DNA from: Maricaulis sp.
Lineage (GTDB): Bacteria; Pseudomonadota; Alphaproteobacteria; Caulobacterales; Maricaulaceae
NCBI RefSeq assembly: GCF_030149235.1
Contig: NZ_JASBRW010000083.1
Location: 1-47,963 of the forward strand
Length of the DNA: 47,963 nucleotides
Reading direction: 5' to 3'
A program made the position numbers and the translations under genes. The notes under the pieces were generated by a model. That model saw nothing but the letters and a program-made list of their open reading frames with translations, was not told the origin of the DNA and ran no database searches. Positions 21,285 to 29,536 of the stretch are shown here, in pieces; position 1 is the first letter of the stretch; the number at the start of each line of letters is the position of its first letter.

Positions 21285-23264
21285 TTAGTATTCCCAGCGC
21301 AGACCGATGCTGACCGCCCGGGGTTCGCCCGGGAAGTAGCGGTCATTGCCGAAAGCGAAGTCCGCGCGCTTAGCATAGCGCGTATCCAGCGCGTTGCGCA
21401 CCGCAAGGAAGCCGGACAGCCCCTCGGACAGCACATGACGGGCGCGCAAGTTCAACACATCATGGCCGTCATAAGCGCGCGTATTCGCAGCATTGGTCTG
21501 GTATTCGCCAACATGCACCCATTCGGCAGAGACACGGGTCTGCGGGCGAACCTCCCAATTCAACCGGGCATTCCAGAGCCATTCCGGAGCCGTATCAATG
21601 GCCGCGCCATCGCGGATCACCTCGCTCTGATTGCCGACATTGCGGTCAAAGGCGTACCGGTGCTCCGCCCAAACCGCACCAAGATCGAATGTAAACGCCT
21701 CCGACAGCGGGTAGGATATCTCCACCTCCACGCCCTCATGGGTGGTCTCGCCATCGGTCACATTGATCCCGTCGGCATCGCGGAAGAACACATTCTGCTT
21801 GGCCATGGTAAAAGCGACGAGCTCAACCCGGCCGCCATTATTGAAGTTGCGGCGATAGCCCAGCTCAACGCTATCAATGGTTTCCGGTTCGATATCGTCA
21901 ATGATCTGGTTGAGTTGCAGGCGGTAGAGCTCGGCGGTCTGGGGGGCACGAGCGCCCCGCGCCAGACGGCCAAAGAGTTTGGACGCGGCATCGACATCCC
22001 AGGTGAAACCGAGATGCGGCGTCACCGTGGTGAAATCATCTTCCCGGTCGGCAAGCCGCTGGAAACGCCCAATCGTGTTGTCTTCCAGTGCGTTGTGATA
22101 ATCGTAGCGGGTATTTTCAAGGCGCAGGCCGGCTTGCACATCGAGCCGCTCGCTCAACGCCCAGCGGGCTTGAGCGTAGGCAGCGATGACATCGGCATCG
22201 ACGTCATAATCATAGTGCTCGCCCTGCACGAATGAGAAGATCGTCGGACGTTCCTGGGTTTCGCGCAAATACCCGTCAGTGCTGTCAAAATCTGCACCGA
22301 GGATCAGCTCGACACCGTCCCAGGCTCGCGCCATTGAGGCCTGCAGGCCGAGACTGTCATGGCCGCTCTCCTCCAGCGCCTCGGACGGCAGGAAATGCAT
22401 CAAGAAATCCATGGCGTTCGACCGCAAATACGGCGTCACCGTCCAGTCCCAACCGTTGGTGTTCCCGTCCAGCCTCAGGCTGGCGCGGACGGCATGGGCA
22501 TCGCGAAATGCCTCGGGATCATTATTGACCCGCGACAATGCCTCGCTCTCATAGGCATCCGTACCGACGATGAAGCCGGCGGTCTCCTGATTGAGATTCA
22601 CCGCGGTCAAGGTAAAGCGCCAATCGACACGCTCGGTCGCGCCGGACAGTCGCAACACGCCAGATTGCCGGTCCATGCCCGACATGTCGCGCCAGCCATC
22701 TTCATGCTGCAGCGCGATGCCAAGATAGCCGCCCTCCCACTGGGTCATGCCCCGTCCGCGCAGACGGCCAAAGGAGCCTGCTTCGGCCTCGAGGTAATTA
22801 CTCCCACTCTCCGGCAAACGGACATTGATCACGCCATGCAGGCCGTTGGAGCCTTGCAGGGCACTGCCTGGGCCACGCAGGACCTCGATCCCGCTGGACA
22901 AGCCCGGAAGCGCTTCAAACAGCCCGTTGACATTGGCAAAGCCGGCAGCGCGCAGCGGAATACCGTCTTCCAGATACAGGAAGGATCCCGCGCCCGCGCC
23001 ACCGGTGAGGACCGGAGACCGGATCGCCGTCAGGTGCTCAGCTCCATTACCGCGATGCAGGAAGGCGCCCGGCACACGATTGACCAGCTCGGCGGGATGA
23101 TGCGCACCGGTTTCGACAATGGCCTCGGCGTTTACCAGGCCCGCGGCCATCACCGCGCTGTCGCGCGTCTCCCCGGTCCGGTCGGCGGTCACGATAATGG
23201 TTTCCTGGGCCAGGGCGGGGGCTCCGGCCAGGGCAAGCAATACGCTGAAGATCGGCTGTTTCAT
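21285..23264 (-). CDS. TonB-dependent outer membrane receptor (downstream of the his genes)
   Basis: Outer membrane active transporter of 659 residues. It has a signal peptide (MKQPIFSVLLALAGAPALA), a TonB-box-like ETIIVTA and a plug domain (about 40-160, with the VLRGPGSALQG and GVINV blocks). A 22-strand-type barrel follows and ends in an aromatic residue (GLRWEY). The substrate is unknown; the size is that of small-siderophore or vitamin-type receptors. The ATG at 23264 is preferred over a TTG at 23273. It starts 32 bases after hisIE with no terminator between, so it may be read from the his promoter. Confidence 0.92.
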   Translation of the reverse strand: MKQPIFSVLLALAGAPALAQETIIVTADRTGETRDSAVMAAGLVNAEAIVETGAHHPAELVNRVPGAFLHRGNGAEHLTAIRSPVLTGGAGAGSFLYLEDGIPLRAAGFANVNGLFEALPGLSSGIEVLRGPGSALQGSNGLHGVINVRLPESGSNYLEAEAGSFGRLRGRGMTQWEGGYLGIALQHEDGWRDMSGMDRQSGVLRLSGATERVDWRFTLTAVNLNQETAGFIVGTDAYESEALSRVNNDPEAFRDAHAVRASLRLDGNTNGWDWTVTPYLRSNAMDFLMHFLPSEALEESGHDSLGLQASMARAWDGVELILGADFDSTDGYLRETQERPTIFSFVQGEHYDYDVDADVIAAYAQARWALSERLDVQAGLRLENTRYDYHNALEDNTIGRFQRLADREDDFTTVTPHLGFTWDVDAASKLFGRLARGARAPQTAELYRLQLNQIIDDIEPETIDSVELGYRRNFNNGGRVELVAFTMAKQNVFFRDADGINVTDGETTHEGVEVEISYPLSEAFTFDLGAVWAEHRYAFDRNVGNQSEVIRDGAAIDTAPEWLWNARLNWEVRPQTRVSAEWVHVGEYQTNAANTRAYDGHDVLNLRARHVLSEGLSGFLAVRNALDTRYAKRADFAFGNDRYFPGEPRAVSIGLRWEY

Positions 23265-23296
23265 GCCGCGCAAGCTAGGCCGAGAAGGCGATATGT

Positions 23297-23920
23297 CTAC
23301 TTATTTGCTGCGCGGACCGCGTGGCGCTTGCGCAGAAGCTCAACGCAATCGTCCAGGCTGAGATCGCGGGACTCCAGCAGCACCATGAGGTGGAACAGCA
23401 AATCCGCCGCCTCGCCAACCAGCGCCTCGTCATTTTCCGACACGGCCGCCATGGCCACCTCGACGCCTTCCTCACCGACCTTTTGTGCCGGTTTCTTGGG
23501 TGCCCTGGCCAGAAGGTCACCCACATAGGATCCCTTGGGCTTTTCCTTGCGGCGCTTCTTGATGATGGAGCGCAGATGCGCGAGGAAGCCCAGCCCCGGC
23601 GCCGGGTCGTCACCGAAACAGGTCACTGTATCGAGATGGCAGGCCGGGCCTTTCGGTTTGACTTCCACAAGCAGTGTGTCGGCATCGCAATCGACCGAGA
23701 TATTGATCAGTTTGAGGATATTGCCGGAGGTCTCGCCCTTCTTCCAAAGCCGTTGCTTGGTGCGGCTGTAGAAATGGACCTTCTTGGTCTCCTGCGTCTT
23801 TTCGAGCGCCTCGGCATTCATATAGCCGAGCATCAATACCTGGCGCGTTGCCACATCCTGGATGATCGCCGGCATCAGCCCGTCGACCTTTTCCCAGTTG
23901 AGAGACTTCACTTTGATCAT
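23297..23920 (-). CDS. hisIE: Bifunctional phosphoribosyl-AMP cyclohydrolase / phosphoribosyl-ATP pyrophosphatase
   Basis: Fusion enzyme of 207 residues for steps 2 and 3 of histidine synthesis. The HisI half (residues 1 to ~110) shows [26 protein letters not shown] and the zinc-ligand block [11 protein letters not shown]...[12 protein letters not shown]. The HisE half (from ~118) shows [22 protein letters not shown] and [13 protein letters not shown]. Many alphaproteobacteria keep hisI and hisE separate; the fused form is typical of enterobacteria and Bacteroidetes. It overlaps the end of hisF by ATGA. Confidence 0.96.
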   Translation of the reverse strand: MIKVKSLNWEKVDGLMPAIIQDVATRQVLMLGYMNAEALEKTQETKKVHFYSRTKQRLWKKGETSGNILKLINISVDCDADTLLVEVKPKGPACHLDTVTCFGDDPAPGLGFLAHLRSIIKKRRKEKPKGSYVGDLLARAPKKPAQKVGEEGVEVAMAAVSENDEALVGEAADLLFHLMVLLESRDLSLDDCVELLRKRHAVRAANK

Positions 23921-24684
23921 GGCCGAATCGAGATCCCCTCGGCGATCAGATAGGATTTCAATTCTCCTATACCGATCAGACTTTTATGAAAAACGCTGGC
24001 GGCCAGCGCCGCATCCACATTGGCGCGTTCGAACACGGTTTTGAAGTGGTCTTTACGCCCCGCCCCGCCCGACGCCACCAGCGGCGTCGGGCATAGCTCC
24101 CGGGCCGCGGTGAGCTGGTCGATGTCATAACCATCACGCACACCGTCCTGATCCATGCAGTTGAGCACGACCTCGCCTGCGCCGCGATCGATGCCCTCGC
24201 GGAGCCAGTCGAGCGTATTGCGCCCGGCGAGCTGAGTCTTGGCAGGGTCACCGGTGTACTGGTGGACCCGCCAATCGCCATCAATCGTTTTGCTATCAAT
24301 GCCCAGCACAACGCACTGGCTGCCAAATTCACGCGCCAGCGCGTCAATCAATTCCGGCGTTTCAAGAGCGGGTGAGTTGACGGAAATCTTGTCAGCCCCC
24401 GCGAAAAGCCGCGCCCGGGCATCGTCGACACTGCGGATACCGCCAGCGACGCAGAATGGAATGTCGATGACCGAAGACACGGCGCTGATCCAGGCTGGCT
24501 CCACCGTGTCACCACGGGCGCTGGCTGCGATGTCATAGAAGACCAGCTCGTCTGCCCCCTCTTTCGCATATCGCGCCGCCAGAGCGACGATATCGCCGAC
24601 ATCCTCGTGATCGCGGAAGCGGACGCCCTTGACCACACGGCCATCGCGTACGTCGAGGCAGGGAATTATGCGCCGCGCGAGCAT
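23917..24684 (-). CDS. hisF: Imidazole glycerol phosphate synthase, cyclase subunit
   Basis: TIM-barrel subunit of 255 residues that uses ammonia from HisH to convert PRFAR to imidazole glycerol phosphate and AICAR. The opening [20 protein letters not shown] (catalytic Asp in CLDV), ADELVFYDI, the phosphate loop VAGGIRSV and [14 protein letters not shown] (second catalytic Asp) are all present. It overlaps the hisA end by 19 bases and hisIE by 4. Confidence 0.97.
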   Translation of the reverse strand: MLARRIIPCLDVRDGRVVKGVRFRDHEDVGDIVALAARYAKEGADELVFYDIAASARGDTVEPAWISAVSSVIDIPFCVAGGIRSVDDARARLFAGADKISVNSPALETPELIDALAREFGSQCVVLGIDSKTIDGDWRVHQYTGDPAKTQLAGRNTLDWLREGIDRGAGEVVLNCMDQDGVRDGYDIDQLTAARELCPTPLVASGGAGRKDHFKTVFERANVDAALAASVFHKSLIGIGELKSYLIAEGISIRP

Positions 24685-25400
24685 GCCAGAGCCTCCTCGA
24701 GCCTGAACTTGCCCTCATAAATCGCCCGCCCGGTGACCGCACCGGCACAACCGGATTCGCGAAGGGCCTCGATATCCTGCAGGGAGGAGATACCGCCAGA
24801 GGCCTGCCACTGGATCCCAGGATAAGCGCGCATCAGCCGGGTATACAGCTGGCCATTCGGGCCACTGAGATCCCCGTCACGGGCAATATCGGTGACCAGC
24901 GCATGCTGCAGCTCACAACCGCTATAGGCCGCAATGACATCATCGATGGTGACGGTGAGAACATCCGTCCAGCCCCGCACCGCCGGGCGATAATCGCCGT
25001 TGATGTACTGGACATCCAGGGCCAGCGTGACGCGTTCGGCGCCAAAACGGTCCAGCCAGGGCAAGACCGTCTCGGGTTCGGTAATGGCCAGCGAGCCAAT
25101 CACGACCCGGCTCACGCCCATGTCGAGCAGTGCTTCGATATCGGCCGTATCACGTACACCGCCGCCGGCCTGGACCTTGATACCGGTCCCGGCGATCGCT
25201 TCGATCGCAGCCGACTGCCCGCGCTTGCCGTCACGCGCACCGGCCAGGTCGACAACATGGATCCAGTCACTGCCAGCTGTTTTGAACGTTTCGGCGACGG
25301 CTCCCGGATTGTCGCCATAGACCGTCACGGCGTTGAAATCACCTTTCAGCAAGCGAACAACGCCCCCGTCCAGCAGATCGATAGCGGGATACAGAATCAT
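24666..25400 (-). CDS. hisA: ProFAR isomerase
   Basis: (Beta/alpha)8 isomerase of 244 residues converting ProFAR to [22 protein letters not shown] carries the catalytic Asp; [19 protein letters not shown] and [13 protein letters not shown] carry the phosphate loop and second catalytic Asp. The start at 25400 is fixed by an ATGA overlap with the hisH stop. The frame is open upstream, but that stretch is inside hisH. Confidence 0.97.
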   Translation of the reverse strand: MILYPAIDLLDGGVVRLLKGDFNAVTVYGDNPGAVAETFKTAGSDWIHVVDLAGARDGKRGQSAAIEAIAGTGIKVQAGGGVRDTADIEALLDMGVSRVVIGSLAITEPETVLPWLDRFGAERVTLALDVQYINGDYRPAVRGWTDVLTVTIDDVIAAYSGCELQHALVTDIARDGDLSGPNGQLYTRLMRAYPGIQWQASGGISSLQDIEALRESGCAGAVTGRAIYEGKFRLEEALACSRGA

Positions 25401-25996
25401 GCGTCCAACTCCGCGAAATTTTTCAAAATTTGTGCGCCCGCGGCGCCCGAGCGCTCGGGATGAAACTGACACCCCCAGACATGGCCCTGTCGCACGACCG
25501 CCGAGCACTCTGCTCCGTAGGTCGTCGACGCCACGGTGTAGGGACCGACCGGGGCGAAGAAGCCGTGAACGAAGTAAACATATTCACCCGCCTCAATACC
25601 TTGGACCAGAGCATCGTCAGACCGCTGCAGGTCCAGCGTGTTCCAGCCCATATGGGGCCAGACACTCCCCGCATCCCGCGGCAGTTTCTCGACAGCGCCA
25701 TCGATGAGTCCGAGACAGTCAATCTCGTCTTCAGCCGAACGACTGAACAGGAGCTGCATCCCGAGACAAATACCCATGAGCGGACGTTGATCTTCGTGCA
25801 AAACCTTGGCCCAGCCACTCTTCTGCAGCTGTTCCATGGCCGGACGCGCAGAACCCACTCCCGGCAAGATCAACCGGTCACAATCGGCCAACTCCTCCGG
25901 TGCGACGCCGGTTCGGTAATCTAGCCCTGCCCGTTCCAGTGCAAATCGGACCGAGGCCAGATTGGCGCAACGGGTGTCTATCAGGCCGATCGTCAT
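25397..25996 (-). CDS. hisH: Imidazole glycerol phosphate synthase, glutaminase subunit
   Basis: Class I glutamine amidotransferase of 199 residues supplying ammonia to HisF. The catalytic triad is visible: Cys77 in GICLGMQLL, and His179 and Glu181 in CQFHPERSG. The PGVGSARPAM oxyanion-strand motif is also present. It overlaps both hisDB (ATGA) and hisA (ATGA). Confidence 0.96.
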   Translation of the reverse strand: MTIGLIDTRCANLASVRFALERAGLDYRTGVAPEELADCDRLILPGVGSARPAMEQLQKSGWAKVLHEDQRPLMGICLGMQLLFSRSAEDEIDCLGLIDGAVEKLPRDAGSVWPHMGWNTLDLQRSDDALVQGIEAGEYVYFVHGFFAPVGPYTVASTTYGAECSAVVRQGHVWGCQFHPERSGAAGAQILKNFAELDA

Positions 25997-27891
25997 GCCA
26001 GGTGCTCCTTGGTCGACGGCAGGCGATCCCCCTCGACTCGCACCGCCTGGCGCAAGGCCCGACCGAAGGCCTTGAACGTGCCCTCGATCATATGGTGAGC
26101 ATTCTCGCCCTCGACCTTCACGTGGATCGCCGCCTTGAGGCTTTCCGCGATTGAACGGAAGCAGTGCGCGGTCATCTCGACCGGGAACTCGCCCACGCTC
26201 TCACCCGGGATTTCCCCCTCAAACTTGGCAAAGGGGCGCCCCGAAAGATCGATCCAGACCCCGGCACGGGTCTCATCCATCGGCAGCTCGAAACCGAAGC
26301 GGGCAATTCCGCGCTTGTCTCCCAGAGCCTCGCCGAGCGCTTCGCCAAAGGTCAGGCAGACATCCTCGATCGTGTGGTGGGCATCGATTTCGAGATCTCC
26401 CTCGACACTGACACGCAGGGCAATACCGGCGTGGCGCGCGATCTGATCGAGCATGTGGTCGAAATAGCCGACACCCGTATCGATCTGGCTGGGGCCATCC
26501 TGGTCAAGATTGATCGAGACTTCCACGTCGGTCTCGGCCGTCTTGCGACGCTTGGCAGCGGCCCGAACGGTGGGTTTGGACCGCTCGACCTGTTGCGCTT
26601 CTGCCGCCTGACGCCGCAGCCGCATGGCCAGGGCGTGGGCGTCCAGCCCCTCAATCTCGGCCAGGCGCTCGACCGTCGGTGCGATCGCTCGGGCCCCCTC
26701 GACCGTGGCGCGCAGAATGGTCGTGGTTTTCTGGAAGGCTTCAACGGTAACACCGCCATAGGCCCGGGCCGCGCCACCGGTGGGCAGCGTGTGGTTCGGG
26801 CCGGCCGCATAATCACCGGCCGCCTCAGGGGTCCAGGCACCGACAAAGATGGAGCCGGCATGGCGGATCATGCCGACCAGCTCGTCCGGCTCGGCGGTCT
26901 GGATGATCAGATGCTCAGCGGCATAGGCATTGGCGACATCCGCCATTTCCTGACGCGACGCACAAACAATACTGCGCGACTTGGCCAAAGCCGCCCGGGC
27001 AATATCAGCGCGCGGCAGTGCGCCGAGCTGGTTGTCGATGGCCGCCTGGAAGCGCGCATTATTGGCCACATTGTCGGTGACCAGCACGACCTGGGCATTG
27101 GGATCGTGCTCGGCCTGGCTGAGCAAATCGGCTGCGACGAAATCGGCGCGAGCCGTATCGTCCGCAATCACCATGACCTCGCTGGGCCCGGCGGGCAGAT
27201 CGGTCCCGGGCCCGCCCGGCAGAGCCGAGACATAAGCCTTGGCGGCTGCAACATAGGCATTGCCCGGACCATAGATCTTGTCGGCGCGCGGCAAACCTGC
27301 GGCACCGGTAGAAAGTGCCGCGATCGCCTGGGCGCCGCCGAGCGCATAGACCTCATCCAAACCGAGCAGGCCGGCTGCGCCCAGCACAACCGGGTTGAGT
27401 TCACCATCCGCTCCGGGCGGACTCACCACGACAATGCGAGGAACGCCGGCGAGCTGGGCCGGCACGGCCAGCATGATCAGGGTCGACACCAGCGGCGCCG
27501 AGCCCGCCGGCACGTAGAGCGCGGCCACATCGACCGGTCCGGCCCGACGGCTGGCCTCGAGCCCCGGCCAGGTCTCGACGGAATATTCAGCATAGCCCTG
27601 ACGCACATGGAAGCGTCGTACAGCATCGGCCGCGGACTTGATGGCGTCCTTGTCCTGTGCCGTCAGCGCGTCCCGGGCGGCGCGAATGGTCTCCGTCGCG
27701 ATGCGGAAATTCAGCGGCGCATAGCCGTCCAGTTTCTCGGCGTAGGAGCGAACCGCATCACCGCCCTTGGCGCGGATGGCATCAACGATCTCGCGCGCGG
27801 CTGCATCGGCGGCGCCGGTTTCTGCCGGCCGCGACAGAGCCGTCTCGCGCTCCACCGTATCGGCCTCGCCCCAGTTGATAGTCGTCAACAT
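25993..27891 (-). CDS. hisD/hisB: HisD-HisB fusion: histidinol dehydrogenase + imidazoleglycerol-phosphate dehydratase
   Basis: One uninterrupted 632-residue frame carries two enzymes. Residues 1 to ~432 are histidinol dehydrogenase (last two oxidation steps). They show PAGPSEVMVIADD, LLSQAEHDPNAQ, the AAEHLII catalytic Glu-His and GPNHTLPTGG. A short basic linker (about 433-449) leads into IGP dehydratase (about 450-632, step 6). This has both metal motifs, DAHHTIED and NAHHMIEG, plus GYFDHMLDQIARH and a C-terminus RVEGDRLPSTK. The steps are not consecutive in the pathway. The dehydratase domain resembles the C-terminal half of E. coli-type bifunctional HisB. Neither hisC nor a histidinol-phosphate phosphatase is present nearby. 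It starts 9 bases after hisG. Confidence 0.95.
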   Translation of the reverse strand: MLTTINWGEADTVERETALSRPAETGAADAAAREIVDAIRAKGGDAVRSYAEKLDGYAPLNFRIATETIRAARDALTAQDKDAIKSAADAVRRFHVRQGYAEYSVETWPGLEASRRAGPVDVAALYVPAGSAPLVSTLIMLAVPAQLAGVPRIVVVSPPGADGELNPVVLGAAGLLGLDEVYALGGAQAIAALSTGAAGLPRADKIYGPGNAYVAAAKAYVSALPGGPGTDLPAGPSEVMVIADDTARADFVAADLLSQAEHDPNAQVVLVTDNVANNARFQAAIDNQLGALPRADIARAALAKSRSIVCASRQEMADVANAYAAEHLIIQTAEPDELVGMIRHAGSIFVGAWTPEAAGDYAAGPNHTLPTGGAARAYGGVTVEAFQKTTTILRATVEGARAIAPTVERLAEIEGLDAHALAMRLRRQAAEAQQVERSKPTVRAAAKRRKTAETDVEVSINLDQDGPSQIDTGVGYFDHMLDQIARHAGIALRVSVEGDLEIDAHHTIEDVCLTFGEALGEALGDKRGIARFGFELPMDETRAGVWIDLSGRPFAKFEGEIPGESVGEFPVEMTAHCFRSIAESLKAAIHVKVEGENAHHMIEGTFKAFGRALRQAVRVEGDRLPSTKEHLA

Positions 27892-27900
27892 GACAGGCCC

Positions 27901-28782
27901 CTATGCCAGCATTTTTTCAATCGGGAGCACGAGGATCGCCCGCGCACCCTCGGCCTCGAGGGCTTCGAGCGTCTCCCAGAAAACCCGCTCGCGGCAAACC
28001 GCGTGCAGCGCCACGACATCATCACGCCCGGCGATCTGGGCCACGGTCGGGGCTTCGGCGCCCGGCAGCAGGGCCTTGATCGCCTCAAGCCGGTCGACCG
28101 GGGCGTTCATCATGATGTATTTGGTCTGTGCCGACGCGATTACACCCTGGGCCCGGCGCATCAGGATCGAGGCAATCTCGTCCTTGGCCGGATCCCGGTT
28201 CTGCGCCGGGCGGATCATCACAGCTTCGGAGTTCAATACGGTTTCGAAAGCGCCCAGCCCATTGGCCTCGAGCGTTGCACCGGACGACACCAGGTCACAG
28301 ATCGCCGCAGCAATATTGAGCCGCGGGGCCACTTCCACCGAGCCGTGCATTTCGACGATTTCCGAGACCACGCCGCGCTCGCGCAGATAGGCATCGGTGA
28401 TCGCCGGGTAAGAGGTGGCAATCGCCTTGCCCGCGAGATCCTGGATCGAAGTAATCTCCCCGCCCTTGGGGGCCGCAAGCTTGAGCGTGCAGGTCGCGAA
28501 GCCGAGCCGCAGAGCGACTTCCAGTTCCTTCGCCCGGCGCCCTGCCAGCTGCTCTTCCTTCAGCACATTCTCTCCGACAATGCCGTAATCACAGGCCCCC
28601 GAAGCGACGAAGTTCGGAATGTCATCATCCCGCACCAGCATCAGATCGACCGGCATGTTTTCCGCGCTTTGATGCAGCTTGTCGCGACCATAGGCGAAGC
28701 GGAGACCGCAACGCTTGAGCAGATCCATACCACCCTCAGAGAGGCGGCCCTTGCTTTGAACGGCAATACGCAAACGGGTCAC
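27901..28782 (-). CDS. hisG: ATP phosphoribosyltransferase, long form
   Basis: First, feedback-regulated enzyme of histidine synthesis, 293 residues. The catalytic core shows LRIAVQSKGRLSEGG, DYGIVGENVL and the PRPP loop region ICDLVSSGATLEANGL. About 80 further residues (MMNAPVDRLEAIKALLPGAEAPTV...) form the ACT-like histidine-binding domain of the long HisG. Many alphaproteobacteria instead have short HisG with HisZ. The start is GTG at 28782, overlapping the stop of the TrpR-like gene (GTGA). Confidence 0.95.
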   Translation of the reverse strand: MTRLRIAVQSKGRLSEGGMDLLKRCGLRFAYGRDKLHQSAENMPVDLMLVRDDDIPNFVASGACDYGIVGENVLKEEQLAGRRAKELEVALRLGFATCTLKLAAPKGGEITSIQDLAGKAIATSYPAITDAYLRERGVVSEIVEMHGSVEVAPRLNIAAAICDLVSSGATLEANGLGAFETVLNSEAVMIRPAQNRDPAKDEIASILMRRAQGVIASAQTKYIMMNAPVDRLEAIKALLPGAEAPTVAQIAGRDDVVALHAVCRERVFWETLEALEAEGARAILVLPIEKMLA

Positions 28783-29078
28783 GAGCTTTGTTCCTTCAAA
28801 CGATCGAGGATAAGGCGATAGCCCTGGTGGGGTTCCTGGCTGAGAAAACGGGAGACGCGTGTAACGGTCGTTGTACTCGCTCCGGTCAACTCACTGATTT
28901 CGCGATAAGAGTGGCCACCCTGATCAAGCAGGCAGGCGACCCGCCAGCGTTCACTAATCGTCTTGATTTCACCCGGCGTGAGCAGATCCCGCAAAAAGCG
29001 CTCGGCTTCTTCCGGAGCCTTCAGGCGCAGCAAGGCCTCTGACAAAGCGTCCAGATCTGTAACGGTGACTTCGGTCAT
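28779..29078 (-). CDS. TrpR/YerC-family DNA-binding protein, probable his operon regulator
   Basis: Small helical regulator of 99 residues. FLRDLLTPGEIKTISERWRVACLLDQGGHSYREISELTGASTTTVTRVSRFL is the TrpR-superfamily helix-turn-helix in its YerC/YecD form. Members of this group have been predicted to act as histidine-responsive repressors (HisR) of his genes in Firmicutes, so placement directly before hisG with overlapping codons is telling. Here it heads the his operon, implying autoregulation. A near-perfect palindrome lies in its promoter (29115-29132). The effector is not shown by sequence. Confidence 0.88.
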   Translation of the reverse strand: MTEVTVTDLDALSEALLRLKAPEEAERFLRDLLTPGEIKTISERWRVACLLDQGGHSYREISELTGASTTTVTRVSRFLSQEPHQGYRLILDRLKEQSS

Positions 29079-29106
29079 TTTATCGCATCCGATGAGTTCG
29101 GGGAGC

Positions 29107-29134
29107 GATATAGCGTGTTAGCGCGATAACACAA
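29107..29134 (-). promoter_or_regulatory. his operon promoter with 18-bp palindromic operator
   Basis: GTGTTAGCGCGATAACAC at 29115-29132 is symmetric apart from one base pair. On the minus strand a plausible -35 (TTGTGT, 29134-29129) and -10 (TATATC, 29112-29107) are 16 bases apart, and the palindrome fills the space between them. That is where a repressor would block polymerase. The adjacent TrpR-like protein is the obvious candidate ligand. Confidence 0.6.
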
Positions 29135-29213
29135 TAACGCAATACAGCAAATTCGACTGGCGGACTGGTTTGCTCGGGGCGCACGCCTTATCTTGGGAAA
29201 ACTCTAGCTACAG

Positions 29214-29225
29214 ACCTGCATAGGT
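29214..29225. promoter_or_regulatory. Candidate operator of the ArsR-type regulator
   Basis: ACCT-GCAT-AGGT abuts the start codon of the ArsR-type gene and is followed by TACGCAA. Related elements recur in the rhodanese/dioxygenase intergenic region (29972-29991), so autorepression is plausible. Confidence 0.4.
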
Positions 29226-29230
29226 ACGCA

Positions 29231-29536
29231 ATGAACTATCGCGAAATGCAGCCGGTCGCCGAAGACCTCGCCGACGTCATGAAAACCCTGGCTCATCCGA
29301 GCCGGCTTATGGCTTTGTGCGCTATCATGGAAGAGGAATTGCCCGTCGGCGCCCTGGCCGAGGCCGTCGGCCTGCGACCGCAAGCCATGTCGCAGCAATT
29401 GGCAATTTTGCGCAATAAGGGTCTCGTTTCGACCCGCCGCGACGGCCAGACCATCTATTACGCGCTTGCCGACGCGAATATTCGCCAATTGATGCAGGCG
29501 CTCTACCGGACCTATTGCGAGCCCAATACCCGCTAG
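29231..29536 (+). CDS. ArsR-family regulator, SqrR/BigR-like persulfide sensor
   Basis: Winged helix repressor of 101 residues: LAHPSRLMALCAIM, then recognition helix RPQAMSQQLAILRNKGLV and the wing RRDGQTIYYAL. It has exactly two cysteines, Cys30 (LCAIM) and Cys96 (YCEP), 66 residues apart. This is the same interval as Cys41/Cys107 of SqrR and Cys42/Cys108 of BigR, whose cysteines form a polysulfide bridge on sulfide exposure. The typical metal-binding ArsR box (ELCVCDL-like) is absent. Neighbouring rhodanese and dioxygenase genes support a sulfide/persulfide role. The stop overlaps the rhodanese stop in CTAG. Confidence 0.88.
   Translation: MNYREMQPVAEDLADVMKTLAHPSRLMALCAIMEEELPVGALAEAVGLRPQAMSQQLAILRNKGLVSTRRDGQTIYYALADANIRQLMQALYRTYCEPNTR

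Noticed and set aside
26164..28821. 885-codon open frame on the plus strand
   Set aside because: It is antisense to hisDB and hisG, whose products are certain. The frame is open because of high GC3 on the other strand, and its translation is composition-biased with no family motifs.
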